This document shows positions 28,375 through 37,313 of a DNA stretch of 64,000 nt, piece after piece (positions within the stretch are counted from its first letter, which is position 1; the number at the start of each line of letters is the position of its first letter). Origin of the DNA: Variovorax sp. MHTC-1 (lineage in GTDB: Bacteria > Pseudomonadota > Gammaproteobacteria > Burkholderiales > Burkholderiaceae_C); assembly GCF_003984645.1 (NCBI RefSeq), contig NZ_RWKI01000009.1:1-64000 (forward strand), read 5' to 3'. The notes beneath the pieces were generated by a model, which was not told the DNA's origin, did no database searches, and saw only the letters and a program-made list of their open reading frames with translations. A program made the position numbers and the translations under genes.

Positions 28375-31322
28375 CCTGTATTTCGCAGCCCCGCCGCGAC
28401 GCCGTTGATCGACATGTGGATGCCGCGCTGCAGGCGCTCGTCGTCCTGTCCCGCGCGCCAGCGGCGCATCAGCTCGACCTGCAGGTGATGCAGCGGATCG
28501 ATATAGGGAAAGCGGTGGCGGATCGAACGCTGCATGTCGACATTGCCTTCGAGCCGCTGCTTCGCGCCGGTGATCAGTGTCAACGCGTCGGAGGTGCGGT
28601 GCCACTCGGCATCGATCATCGAGAACACCTTCTGGCGCAGCCTGCGGTCGGCCACCAGTTCCGAATAGCGCGAGGCCAGGGCCAAGTCGCTCTTGGCGAG
28701 CACCATGTCCATGTTCGACAGCAGCGTGCTGAAGAAGGGCCACTGCGCAACCATGCGCTGCAGGAGCGCCTGCCGCTCCTTGCGCGCCGCGGCGCTGCCC
28801 GCGGCCGCGAGGAACTGCTCGATCGCCGAGCCGAAGCCGTACCAGCCCGGCAGCGTGAGCCGGCATTGGCCCCAGCTGAAGCTCCAGGGCACGGCGCGCA
28901 GGTCTTCGATCTTGCGGCTGGGGTTGCGCGAGGCGGGGCGCGAGCCGATGTTGAGCTCGGAGATCTCGCGGATCGGCGTGGCGCTGAAGAAGTAATCGCC
29001 GAAGCCGGGCGTTTCATAGACCAGTTCGCGGTACGCCGCCATGCTGGCCGCCGAGAGCTCGTCGGCCGCCGCCAGAAAGCTGGCAGGCGCGGCCTTGGCC
29101 GAGGGCAGCAGGGTGGCCTCCAGCGTGGCGGCAACCAGGGTTTCGAGGTTGCGCCGGCCGATCTCGCGGTTGGCGTACTTGGAGCCGATCACCTCGCCTT
29201 GTTCGGTCAGGCGGATCTGGCCGCGCACGGTGCCGGGCGGCTGCGCGAGGATCGCCTGGTAGCTCGGTCCGCCGCCGCGTCCCACCGTGCCGCCGCGGCC
29301 GTGGAACATGCGCAGGCGAATCGATGAGGATGCTGCCCCCACGCTCGGCGCTGCGCTCGTCGATTTCTTGTTGAGCTCGTCGAACAGCGCCACCAGTGCG
29401 GTGCCTGCGCGATAGAGCTCCCAATTGCTGGTGAAGATGCCGCCGTCCTTGTTGCTGTCGCTGTAGCCGAGCATCACGTCCTGCTCGGCGCCCGAGCGCT
29501 GCACCAGGGCCTGGATGCCGGGCAGGGCGTAGAAGGCGCGCACGATCGGCGCCGCGTTGCGCAGGTCCTCGATGGTTTCGAAGAGCGGCACCACGATCAG
29601 GTCGCAGGTCGCGTTGCCGAGCGCAGCGCCGGGCCGACCCAAGCAAGCGAGCGCCCCCTCGGTGGGCAGCGAGGACACGCCAGTGCCGAGCGTGGGGGCA
29701 TCATTGCTCAGTGTTCCGCGCAGCAGGCCCACTTCCTTTTGCAGAAGAAGCACTTCCAGCAGGTCGCTGACCGTTTCGGTGTGGCTGATGATGTAGTGGC
29801 GTATCGCCGCCGCGCCGAAGCGTGCGCGGGCCTTGCGGGCAGCGGCGAAGATCGCGATCTCGCTTTGCGCCAGCGGCGAATATTCGACATCGGGCACGCG
29901 CAGCGGCCGGGCGTCGTCGAGCAGGCGCAGCAGCAGGGTCTGCTTGGCCTCCTCGGCCAGCGCGGCGTAGTCGGGCTCGATGCGTGCGGTGGCGAGCAGT
30001 TCGGCCACCACGGCCTCGTGCTTGTCGGAGCTCTGCCGGAGGTCGACCGTCGCGAGATGGAAGCCGAACACCTCGACCGCGCGGATCAGCGGGTGCAGGC
30101 GCTGCGCGACCAGCACCGCGCCGTGCTTGTCGGCGAGCGACTCCTCGATGGTGCGCAGGTCGGCCAGGAATTCTTCGGCCTGCGCGTAGGGGTTCTGCGG
30201 CGCGACCGCATGGCGCGCGGCCTCCCCGCCGGTGAGCTCGCGCAGCGTGGCCGCCAGGCGCGAATAGATGCCGGTCAGCGCGCGGCGGTAGGGCTCGTCG
30301 ACACGGTGCTCGCTCTTGTCCGGCGAGCGCTCGGCCAGCGCCTGCATCTCGACCGACACGTCGACCAGCGTGGCCGACAGAGACAGCTCGCCGCCGAGGA
30401 AGTGCACCTCGGTCAGGTAGTGGCGCAGCGCCAGTTCGGCCTGGCGGCGCAGCGCGTACTCGAGCGTTTCGGCCGTGACGTTGGGATTGCCGTCGCGGTC
30501 GCCACCGATCCACTGGCCCATGCGCAGGAAGGGCGCGATGGCGCCCTGGCCCAGCGCCGCTTCGAGGTCGGCATAAACATGCGGGATCTCGCGCAGGAAG
30601 GTGGCCTCGTAGTAGCTCAGCGCGTTCTCGATCTCGTCGGCCACGGTGAGCTTGGAGAATCGCAGCAGCCGCGTCTGCCAGAGCTGGGTGACGCGCATGC
30701 GCATCTGGCTTTCGTTCTCGGCGTACTCGCGCGGCGTCAGCGTGTCCTTCTTTCCCGCGAAGGCATGCTGGCGCAGCTTGATCTCGTCGCGCGCCGTGAG
30801 CAGCTGCGCGATGGCGCGCTCGGCGTCGAGGATGCTCTTGCGCTGCACCTCGGTCGGATGAGCGGTGAGCACCGGCGACACATAGCTGTGCGCGAGCGAC
30901 TCGACTACGGCCTTGGGCGAGATGCCCGCCTTGCGGATGCGTGCCAGCGCCACCTCGAGGCTGCCCTCGGCGTTCTCGCCGGCGCGTTCGGCCTCGGTGC
31001 GGCGCCGGATCTGGTGGCGGTCCTCGGCCAGGTTCGCCAGGTGGCTGAAGTAGGTGAAGGCGCGGATCACGCGCACCGTCTCGGCCGCGCTCAGTCCCTT
31101 GAGCAGATTCTTGAGCGCGCGGTCGGCCGCATGGTCGGCATCGCGGCGAAAGGACACCGAGAGCGTGCGGATCTTCTCGACCAGCGCATAGCTTTCTTCG
31201 CCTTCCTGCTCGCGGATCACGTCGCCGAGGATGCGCCCGAGCAGGCGGATGTCGTCGATCAGCGGCTGTTCGTCGCTGTTGCGGCGCCTGTTTGCAGGAG
31301 CGGCGGGTTGGCTCGTTTTCAT
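28371..31322 (-). CDS. ppc: Phosphoenolpyruvate carboxylase
   Basis: A 983-residue protein from ATG 31322, which has a strong upstream GAGGAGAG. It carboxylates phosphoenolpyruvate to oxaloacetate, replenishing the citric-acid cycle. Signatures are [15 protein letters not shown] with the catalytic His near residue 165, [11 protein letters not shown], and [17 protein letters not shown] with the second active-site block; the C-terminus ends NTG as in most PEPCs. It is longer than E. coli Ppc (883). Two extra segments, about 30 residues ([15 protein letters not shown] and following) before [15 protein letters not shown] and about 12 ([14 protein letters not shown]) before the FHGRGG loop, are encoded by copies of one dispersed repeat inserted in frame. 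It diverges from hemC with 54 bases between start codons. Confidence 0.96.
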   Translation of the reverse strand: MKTSQPAAPANRRRNSDEQPLIDDIRLLGRILGDVIREQEGEESYALVEKIRTLSVSFRRDADHAADRALKNLLKGLSAAETVRVIRAFTYFSHLANLAEDRHQIRRRTEAERAGENAEGSLEVALARIRKAGISPKAVVESLAHSYVSPVLTAHPTEVQRKSILDAERAIAQLLTARDEIKLRQHAFAGKKDTLTPREYAENESQMRMRVTQLWQTRLLRFSKLTVADEIENALSYYEATFLREIPHVYADLEAALGQGAIAPFLRMGQWIGGDRDGNPNVTAETLEYALRRQAELALRHYLTEVHFLGGELSLSATLVDVSVEMQALAERSPDKSEHRVDEPYRRALTGIYSRLAATLRELTGGEAARHAVAPQNPYAQAEEFLADLRTIEESLADKHGAVLVAQRLHPLIRAVEVFGFHLATVDLRQSSDKHEAVVAELLATARIEPDYAALAEEAKQTLLLRLLDDARPLRVPDVEYSPLAQSEIAIFAAARKARARFGAAAIRHYIISHTETVSDLLEVLLLQKEVGLLRGTLSNDAPTLGTGVSSLPTEGALACLGRPGAALGNATCDLIVVPLFETIEDLRNAAPIVRAFYALPGIQALVQRSGAEQDVMLGYSDSNKDGGIFTSNWELYRAGTALVALFDELNKKSTSAAPSVGAASSSIRLRMFHGRGGTVGRGGGPSYQAILAQPPGTVRGQIRLTEQGEVIGSKYANREIGRRNLETLVAATLEATLLPSAKAAPASFLAAADELSAASMAAYRELVYETPGFGDYFFSATPIREISELNIGSRPASRNPSRKIEDLRAVPWSFSWGQCRLTLPGWYGFGSAIEQFLAAAGSAAARKERQALLQRMVAQWPFFSTLLSNMDMVLAKSDLALASRYSELVADRRLRQKVFSMIDAEWHRTSDALTLITGAKQRLEGNVDMQRSIRHRFPYIDPLHHLQVELMRRWRAGQDDERLQRGIHMSINGVAAGLRNTG
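29334..29359 (-). repeat. Short copy of dispersed repeat inside ppc
   Basis: A 26-base segment whose two ends equal the two ends of the longer copy at 29618-29700, in the opposite orientation. The shared core TGCCCCCACGCTCGGC reads on the plus strand here. It is followed by GCTGCGCTCG, the complement of the other end of the long copy. It looks like the long element with its middle deleted and encodes the Ala/Ser-rich insert in Ppc. Confidence 0.65.
29618..29700 (+). repeat. Long copy of dispersed repeat inside ppc
   Basis: About 83 bases running from CGAGCGCAGCGCCG (29618-29631) to GCCGAGCGTGGGGGCA (29685-29700), with an internal imperfect palindrome around GCCCCCTCGGTGGGC. From memory this resembles an intergenic repeat common in Comamonadaceae genomes. 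Here it is translated as part of phosphoenolpyruvate carboxylase without breaking the frame. Confidence 0.65.
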
Positions 31323-31376
31323 TCGAAATCTCTCCTCGTCAGGCATGGCCACTCGCACTCGTTGTTGCGATGCAAC

Positions 31377-32327
31377 ATGCTAGCATTCCACCGATCCCCC
31401 ACAGCAACGGAAACGGCCTTGAGCAACATCGTGATCGCCACGCGCGAAAGCCGGCTGGCCCTTTGGCAAGCCGAGCACGTGCAGTCCCTGCTCCAGGCCC
31501 GAGGCCACGCGGTCAGCCTGCTCGGCATGACCACCCGCGGCGACCAGATCCTCGACCGCTCGCTCGCCAAGGTCGGCGGCAAGGGCCTGTTCGTGAAGGA
31601 GCTCGAGCTCGCGCTCGAAGAAGAGCGCGCCGACATCGCGGTGCATTCCCTCAAGGACGTGCCGATGGATCTGCCCGAGGGCTTCGCGCTGGCCTGCGTG
31701 CTGCCGCGCGAAGATCCGCGCGATGCGCTGGTGTCGCCGCGCTATGCCTCGCTCGACGCGCTGCCCCAGGGCGCGGTGGTCGGCACTTCCAGCCTGCGCC
31801 GCGTGGTGCTGCTGCACGCGCTCAGGCCCGACCTGCGCATCGAGCCGCTGCGCGGCAATCTCGACACGCGGCTGCGCAAGCTGGACGAAGGTCAATACGA
31901 CGCCATCGTGCTCGCCGCGGCCGGGCTCAAGCGGCTCGGCCTCGAGGGCCGCATCCGCGCCGTTTTCGAGCCCGATGCAATGCTTCCCGCGGCCGGGCAG
32001 GGCGCGCTCGGCATCGAAGTGCGCGCCGCTCGCACCGACCTGATCGCATTGCTGGCACCGCTGGCCGGGCAAAGCGACTGGCTTGCCACCGCGGCCGAAC
32101 GCGCCGTCAGCCGCGCCATGGGCGGCAGCTGCTCGATGCCGCTCGCGGCCCATGCACGCTGGCAGCCCGACGGCAGATTGCGCATCGACGCGGCCTGGGG
32201 CGATGCGGAAGGGGCGGCGCCCTTGGTGAGGATTCACGCGCTGGCAGAAGCCACGGACTTCGCGCAGGCCGACGCGCTGGGCATGCGCGCCGCGAAGCTG
32301 CTGCGCGACGCCGGCGCCCGCGGATGA
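31377..32327 (+). CDS. hemC: Hydroxymethylbilane synthase (porphobilinogen deaminase)
   Basis: A 316-residue protein from ATG 31377; TTG 31419 just before [16 protein letters not shown] is an alternative giving the usual length. Motifs are [34 protein letters not shown], and [12 protein letters not shown] with Cys252 that binds the dipyrromethane cofactor. It joins four porphobilinogens to hydroxymethylbilane in tetrapyrrole synthesis. First gene of the hemC-hemD-hemX-hemY unit; hemD begins two bases after its stop. Confidence 0.95.
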   Translation: MLAFHRSPTATETALSNIVIATRESRLALWQAEHVQSLLQARGHAVSLLGMTTRGDQILDRSLAKVGGKGLFVKELELALEEERADIAVHSLKDVPMDLPEGFALACVLPREDPRDALVSPRYASLDALPQGAVVGTSSLRRVVLLHALRPDLRIEPLRGNLDTRLRKLDEGQYDAIVLAAAGLKRLGLEGRIRAVFEPDAMLPAAGQGALGIEVRAARTDLIALLAPLAGQSDWLATAAERAVSRAMGGSCSMPLAAHARWQPDGRLRIDAAWGDAEGAAPLVRIHALAEATDFAQADALGMRAAKLLRDAGARG

Positions 32328-32328
32328 G

Positions 32329-33096
32329 ATGCCTGCAGTGATCGTCACGCGGCCCGCGCGCGAGGCGACGCGCTGGGTGGCCGAATTGCGCGCTGCGGGA
32401 TTGGAGGCGGTCGCGCTGCCGCTGATCGCGATCGAACCGCTCGATGATCCGGCGCAACTTCAGGCGGCACGGGAACGCCTGCCTGACTACGACGCGCTGA
32501 TGTTCGTGAGCGCCGCGGCTGCAGAGCATTTTTTTCGCGCCGGCGGCGCGCTACCGTCCGCCGTGCGCCAGCGCTTCTGGGCCACCGGACCCGGCACCCG
32601 CAGCGCCCTGCAGGAGGCCGGCGTGCCTGCTTCGGCGATCGATGCACCGCCTGCCGATGCCGAACAGTTCGATTCGGAGGCTCTGTGGGCGCGCGTGCAA
32701 TCGCAGGTGCGCCCGGGTGCTCGCGTGCTGATCGTGCGCGGCGGCGATGCTTCGGGGCAACCCACTGGGCGCGACTGGCTGGCGCGCGAGATCGCCGCTG
32801 CGGGCGGTGTGTGCGACGCGGTGGTGGCATACCGGCGGCTGATTCCGTCGCTCGGCGCCGCTGAGCGACGAGCCGCCGCCGAAGCTGCCGCCGGCCGCGC
32901 CATCTGGCTCTTCAGCAGCTCGGAGGCGATCGCCAATCTATGCAACGCGCTGCCCGCAACGAGTTGGCGCTCGGCACGCGCGGTCGCCACCCATGCGCGC
33001 ATCGCCGAGGCCGCGCGCAATGCGGGTTTCGGCACCGTTCGCGTCTCTTCGCCCGGCCTGGCGGCACTGGTCGCGTCGATAGAATCCTTCGAATGA
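32329..33096 (+). CDS. hemD: Uroporphyrinogen-III synthase
   Basis: A 255-residue protein with the poorly conserved two-lobed HemD fold. The visible anchors are VIVTRPAREATRWV at the N-terminus, DALMFVSAAAAEHFF, and LIVRGGDASGQPTGRDWL in the second lobe. It cyclises hydroxymethylbilane with inversion of ring D. Position directly after hemC, and ATGA overlap with the following hemX, support the call. Confidence 0.92.
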   Translation: MPAVIVTRPAREATRWVAELRAAGLEAVALPLIAIEPLDDPAQLQAARERLPDYDALMFVSAAAAEHFFRAGGALPSAVRQRFWATGPGTRSALQEAGVPASAIDAPPADAEQFDSEALWARVQSQVRPGARVLIVRGGDASGQPTGRDWLAREIAAAGGVCDAVVAYRRLIPSLGAAERRAAAEAAAGRAIWLFSSSEAIANLCNALPATSWRSARAVATHARIAEAARNAGFGTVRVSSPGLAALVASIESFE

Positions 33097-34172
33097 GCGA
33101 TGCCTCCGTCTTGAACGAAAGCCTGCAGGAACCCGCAGTGCGTGCACCACTGCCGGCCACGCTGCAGACGACGCCCTCGGCGGCAGCGGTCATCCTCTCC
33201 AGGGTGGTGCTGGGCCTGCTGGCCGTCATCGCGGTGGTGGCGCTGGCGATCGCGCTGGCGCTGTGGCAGAAGGTCAGCGGCATGCAGGAGCAGCTCGCGC
33301 GCCAGAGCGCCGACGCGCTGGCGCAATCGATGGAGGCCCGCACCCTCGCGCGCCAGGCGCAGGAGGTGGTGCGCGACGCCGCGGGGCGGCTGGCGCTGAC
33401 CGAAACCCGCGTCGCCGAAGTCGCGCTGCAGCGTTCGCAGCTCGAGGAGCTGATGCAGAGCCTTTCGCGTTCGCGTGACGAGAATCTGGTGGTCGACATC
33501 GAGTCGGCCGTGCGCCTGGCGCTGCAGCAGGCGCAGGTGACGGGCAACGTGCAGCCGCTGCTGGCGGCGCTCAAGGCAGGCGAGCTGCGCATCGCGCGCG
33601 CCGCGCAGCCGCGGCTCGCGCCTCTTCAGCGCGCGATGCAGCGCGATGCCGACCGGCTGCGCACCAGCGCCAGCGCGGACAGCACCGAGGCGCTGCAGAA
33701 GCTCGACGAGCTGATGCGCAGCGTCGACGATCTGCCGCCGCTGAATGCGGTCGCCGTGCGGGGCGCGGGCCTCAATTCGTGGCAGGCCGAGCCGGTGCCG
33801 GCCGACGCGCCCTGGTGGCAGCGCTTCCTGCTGATGGTGCGCGGCGAGGCACGCTCGCTGCTGCGCGTGGGGCGCATCGAGCGGCCCGAGGCCGTGCTGC
33901 TCTCGCCGGACCAGACCTTCTTCTTGCGCGAGAACCTGAAGCTCCAGCTCCTGAATGCGCGCCTGGCGCTGCTGTCGCGGCAGGTCGACACCGCGCGCAA
34001 CGAATTGGCGACGGTCTCGGCTTCGCTCAACCGCTACTTCGATCCGGCCTCGCGCCGCGTCCAGGCCGCCGCCACGCTGGTGCAGCAGCTGCAGGCGCAG
34101 GTCAGAACCAGCGAGCCGCCGCGCATCGACGAAACGCTGGCCGCGCTCGCGACCGCTGCGGCCGGGCGCTAG
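33093..34172 (+). CDS. hemX: HemX-like membrane protein (uroporphyrinogen-III C-methyltransferase family annotation)
   Basis: A 359-residue protein with one N-terminal membrane helix (VVLGLLAVIAVVALAIALALW, about residues 37-57), then a long coiled-coil-like helical region rich in Ala, Gln and Arg, and a soluble C-terminal domain. Although often annotated as a methyltransferase, it has no S-adenosylmethionine-binding motif; HemX is thought to be a structural partner in haem synthesis. The start overlaps the hemD stop (ATGA). Confidence 0.88.
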   Translation: MSDASVLNESLQEPAVRAPLPATLQTTPSAAAVILSRVVLGLLAVIAVVALAIALALWQKVSGMQEQLARQSADALAQSMEARTLARQAQEVVRDAAGRLALTETRVAEVALQRSQLEELMQSLSRSRDENLVVDIESAVRLALQQAQVTGNVQPLLAALKAGELRIARAAQPRLAPLQRAMQRDADRLRTSASADSTEALQKLDELMRSVDDLPPLNAVAVRGAGLNSWQAEPVPADAPWWQRFLLMVRGEARSLLRVGRIERPEAVLLSPDQTFFLRENLKLQLLNARLALLSRQVDTARNELATVSASLNRYFDPASRRVQAAATLVQQLQAQVRTSEPPRIDETLAALATAAAGR

Positions 34173-34190
34173 GATTCGGGCAGGCCCTCA

Positions 34191-35474
34191 ATGCGCGCGG
34201 TACTCTGGTTTCTCGCCCTGTTCGGCATCGCGGCTGCGGTGGCGCTGTTCGCCGGCAACAACCAGGGCACGGTCACCGTCTTCTGGCCCCCGTGGCGGGT
34301 CGACCTCTCCCTGAACCTCGTGCTGCTGCTCCTGCTGGCGGCCTTCGGCCTGCTGCATGTGGCGCTGCGCGGCTTGTCGGCCCTGTTCTCGCTGCCCCGG
34401 CAGGCGCGCCAGTGGCGCCTGCAGCAGAAGGAGCGCGCCCTGTATGCGGCCTTGCTCGACGCGCTGGCGCAATTGCTGGCCGGCCGCTTCTCGCGCGCCC
34501 GCAAGGCGGCGCAGGCCGCGCTGACGCAGGAAAGGACGCTGGCCGCGCTCGACGCACGGCTGCCGCAGGCCCAGCAGGTGCGGGTGCTGTCGCACCTGCT
34601 CGCGGCGGAGAGCGCGCAGGCGCTGCAGGACCGTCCGGCGCGCGATGCGCATTTGCAGCAGGCGCTCAACGAGAGCGCCGATCGCGGCGTGCTCGCCAGC
34701 CCCGAAACGCGCGAAGGCGTGCAGCTGCGCGCCGCCCGCTGGGCGCTCGACGATCGCGATGCGCCGGCGGCGCTGGCGCGGCTTGCGGAACTGCCGCAAG
34801 GCGCGCAACGGCGCACGCTGGCCCTACGGCTGCGGTTGAAGGCGGCGCGCCAGGACCGGCGCACCCTCGAGGCGCTCGAAACCGCGCGGCTCCTGGCCAA
34901 GCATCGCGCCTTCTCGGACTCGGCCGCGCAGAGCATCGTGCGCGGGCTGGCGACAGAGCTGCTTTCGGGCGCACACGACCCGGCCCAGCTGTTGCGGGCC
35001 TGGGGCGAGTTCGAGGCCTGGGAGCGCGAGATGCCCGAGGTGGCGATCCACGCGGCGCAGCGGATGGTGGCGCTGCGCGGCGATCTCACGCTGGCGCGCG
35101 CTTGGCTGTTGCCGGTCTGGGAGCGCATGGCGGCGCAGCCGCAGAGCCTCGGCGAATCCCTGCGCGTGAAACTGGTGCGGGCGCTCGAAGCGGGACTCGA
35201 TTCGGTCGATGCCGAGTGGCTGGCGCGCATCGAGTCGGCGCAGCGGAACAATCCGCGCGACGCCAATCTGCAGTACCTGGCCGGCATGGCCTGCATGAAG
35301 CGCCAGCTCTGGGGCAAGGCGCAACAATTGCTCACGCAGGCTGGCTTGGCGTTACAGGACCCGAACCTCCATCGCCGAGCCTGGCAGGCTCTGGCCGAGT
35401 TGGCCGAGGCACGGGACGACGCCGATCAGGCCTCCGCTGCCTGGAAGCGCGCAGCGCAGACCGAAAGCCCCTGA
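34191..35474 (+). CDS. hemY: HemY-like haem-biosynthesis-associated TPR protein
   Basis: A 427-residue protein with two N-terminal membrane helices (VLWFLALFGIAAAVALFAG and LVLLLLLAAFGLLHVALRG) flanking TVTVFWPPWRVDLS, the HemY_N signature. They are followed by tetratricopeptide-like helices to the end. This is the proteobacterial HemY, not the Gram-positive protoporphyrinogen oxidase of the same name. It begins 18 bases after hemX and closes the haem unit. Confidence 0.9.
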   Translation: MRAVLWFLALFGIAAAVALFAGNNQGTVTVFWPPWRVDLSLNLVLLLLLAAFGLLHVALRGLSALFSLPRQARQWRLQQKERALYAALLDALAQLLAGRFSRARKAAQAALTQERTLAALDARLPQAQQVRVLSHLLAAESAQALQDRPARDAHLQQALNESADRGVLASPETREGVQLRAARWALDDRDAPAALARLAELPQGAQRRTLALRLRLKAARQDRRTLEALETARLLAKHRAFSDSAAQSIVRGLATELLSGAHDPAQLLRAWGEFEAWEREMPEVAIHAAQRMVALRGDLTLARAWLLPVWERMAAQPQSLGESLRVKLVRALEAGLDSVDAEWLARIESAQRNNPRDANLQYLAGMACMKRQLWGKAQQLLTQAGLALQDPNLHRRAWQALAELAEARDDADQASAAWKRAAQTESP

Positions 35475-35501
35475 GTCAGGGACTATTCCGGAGGCCCGGT
35501 T

Positions 35502-35520
35502 AGCTATCTTTTTGATAGCT
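35502..35520. repeat. AGCTATC hairpin repeat after hemY
   Basis: Perfect inverted repeat AGCTATC-TTTTT-GATAGCT. The T loop and position 27 bases after the hemY stop suggest either a small terminator or a member of the GCTAT/ATAGC-type palindromes that I recall as frequent in Comamonadaceae intergenic DNA. Confidence 0.6.
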
Positions 35521-35623
35521 GAGAATGAAGTATCGGCCGGCACTTCAATAACTTTTGATGATTCGGCTTTTCGCCCTACAAGCGTTTTTTTTCTCGGCCT
35601 TACGATCTACGTCGAGAAAGAAT

Positions 35624-35651
35624 TTGACCTCAGCGCTGACTGATGTACAGT
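35624..35651 (+). promoter_or_regulatory. Putative sigma-70 promoter of the wza-wzb-wzc unit
   Basis: TTGACC (35624-35629) and TACAGT (35646-35651) are spaced by 16 bases in an AT-richer 227-base gap. The predicted transcript would carry a leader of about 45 bases before the wza-like start. The -10 matches only four of six consensus positions. The rest of the 35475-35701 gap holds the hairpin repeat at 35502 and no other recognised feature. Confidence 0.45.
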
Positions 35652-35701
35652 CGTAACTGTTTGCAAAAGTATTCATTCTGGTCACGAACGCGGAGTTGGG
35701 T

Positions 35702-36862
35702 TTGAAACGTTTTCTATTACACACCGCTTTGTTTGCCTCGGCCGGCCTGCTCCTGCAGGCGTGCGCCCCCTTGGCGCCGGGGTTCCGCTCCGCCAGCAAC
35801 GACGCCGCTCAGGCCGTCTCGCCATCGGGCTTTTCGACCTCCGTGATCGATCCGCCGCCCCCCGGTGCGATCACCTCGATCACGCCCCAACTGATCCGGG
35901 CGCAGCGCGCTGCGGTCGGGAATTCGATTCCGCCCGAAGTGAGGGCGCTGGTCGGCACTCCCGATGTCTACAAGATCGGCCCGGGCGACGTGGTGGGCAT
36001 CGTGGTCTACGACCACCCAGAGATCGTGTTCAGCGCAATTCCCGCCACCACGGTGGCCGATCCGGCCAGCGTGTCGCCGGCGCCCGGTTTCATCGTGTCG
36101 AACACCGGGCAGCTGAGCTTCCCCTACGTCGGTGCGCTCAAGGTCGACGGCATGACCGTCCAGGAGCTGGAGAACACGCTCGTGCAGCGGCTGTCGCGGG
36201 TCTTCAAGAACCCCCAGCTCAGCGTTCGCGTCCAGGCCTTTCGGAGCAAGCGCGCCTACATCGAAGGTGAGGTCAGGCAGCCCGGCCTGATGGTGTTCAC
36301 CGACATCCCGATGACGCTCGCCGAAGCGCTCAACCGTGCCGGCGGCCTGGCCCCGACGGGCGACCGTTCCGCCATCAATCTCACGCGCGACGGCAGGACC
36401 ATTCCCCTCGACCTGATGGCGCTGGCAGAGGCAGGCATCGACCCGAGCCGCATCCCGCTGAAGTCCGGCGACATGGTGATGGTGCGCAGCCGCGACGAGC
36501 GCAAGGTCACGGTGATGGGCGAGGTGGGTATCCAGACCGGCGTGATGATGCGCAACGGCAGGCTCAGCTTGAACGATGCGCTGACCGAGGTCGGCGGCGT
36601 CAACCTGGGGACTGCGAATCCGCGCCAGATCTACGTGATCCGCAACGAGACCGAAGGCCAGGCGATCTTCCATCTGGATGCGCGCACGCCGACGGCGATT
36701 GCACTCGCAGACGGTTTTGCGCTGCGGCCCAAGGACGTGGTGTATGTCGATCCGGTCCCGCTCGTGCAGTGGAACCGCGTCCTGAGCCTGATCCTTCCGA
36801 CGGCCACGACCGCGACTTCCTATCGCGATCTGGGCTCGCGCGGCGGCACGACTGGACGATAG
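35702..36862 (+). CDS. wza: Outer-membrane polysaccharide export lipoprotein (Wza-like)
   Basis: 386 residues from TTG 35702, chosen because GGAG lies six bases upstream; an in-frame TTG at 35696 is possible. The signal peptide ends in the lipobox LLQAC (Cys21). The polysaccharide-export (PES/OPX) motif starts near VYKIGPGDVVGIVVYDHPE, followed by SLBB-type domains (RAYIEGEVRQPGLMVF, KVTVMGEVGIQTG). It forms the octameric outer-membrane channel for exopolysaccharide. First gene of the plus-strand export unit with phosphatase and tyrosine-kinase genes. Confidence 0.92.
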   Translation: MKRFLLHTALFASAGLLLQACAPLAPGFRSASNDAAQAVSPSGFSTSVIDPPPPGAITSITPQLIRAQRAAVGNSIPPEVRALVGTPDVYKIGPGDVVGIVVYDHPEIVFSAIPATTVADPASVSPAPGFIVSNTGQLSFPYVGALKVDGMTVQELENTLVQRLSRVFKNPQLSVRVQAFRSKRAYIEGEVRQPGLMVFTDIPMTLAEALNRAGGLAPTGDRSAINLTRDGRTIPLDLMALAEAGIDPSRIPLKSGDMVMVRSRDERKVTVMGEVGIQTGVMMRNGRLSLNDALTEVGGVNLGTANPRQIYVIRNETEGQAIFHLDARTPTAIALADGFALRPKDVVYVDPVPLVQWNRVLSLILPTATTATSYRDLGSRGGTTGR

Positions 36863-36869
36863 GCAGACC

Positions 36870-37313
36870 GTGGCCATTCGGAACGTCCTCGTCGTGTGCA
36901 TCGGCAACATCTGCCGCAGCCCGATGGCCGAAAGCCTGGTGGCCGCGGAATTGCCCGGCATACAGATCAGTTCGGCAGGCCTGCATGCGCTGGCGGGCCA
37001 GCGTGCGGATCCGATTGCCTGCGAGCTGATGGACGCGCGCGGCATCAGCTTAGAAAAACATCGGGCGCGGCAGCTCAATCTCGACATGTGCCAGCGCGCC
37101 GATCTGATCCTCGTGATGGATCGCGAGCAGCGCCGCACCGTCCAGGAACGCTACCTCTTCGCTGCCGGCAAGGTGTTTCGCCTCTGCGAGTTCAGCGATC
37201 AGGACGTGCCCGATCCTTATCGCGCGGGTCGTAGTGTTTTCGAGCGGTCGCTTGCGCTCATCGAAGGCGGCGCGCAGCAGTGGGTCAAACGCATTTCAAG
37301 AGTATCCAGTTGA
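36870..37313 (+). CDS. wzb: Low-molecular-weight protein-tyrosine phosphatase (Wzb-like)
   Basis: 147 residues from GTG 36870. The P-loop CIGNICRS gives Cys10 and Arg16 of the CX5R motif, and the general-acid Asp is in DVPDPYR near the C-terminus. It dephosphorylates the C-terminal tyrosines of the co-encoded Wzc-like kinase, controlling polymer assembly. Its TGA overlaps the ATG of the kinase gene (TGATG). Confidence 0.93.
   Translation: MAIRNVLVVCIGNICRSPMAESLVAAELPGIQISSAGLHALAGQRADPIACELMDARGISLEKHRARQLNLDMCQRADLILVMDREQRRTVQERYLFAAGKVFRLCEFSDQDVPDPYRAGRSVFERSLALIEGGAQQWVKRISRVSS

Noticed and set aside
33093-34172. HemX as an active uroporphyrinogen-III methyltransferase
   Set aside because: No SAM-binding motif; a single membrane helix plus coiled-coil region fits the non-catalytic HemX.
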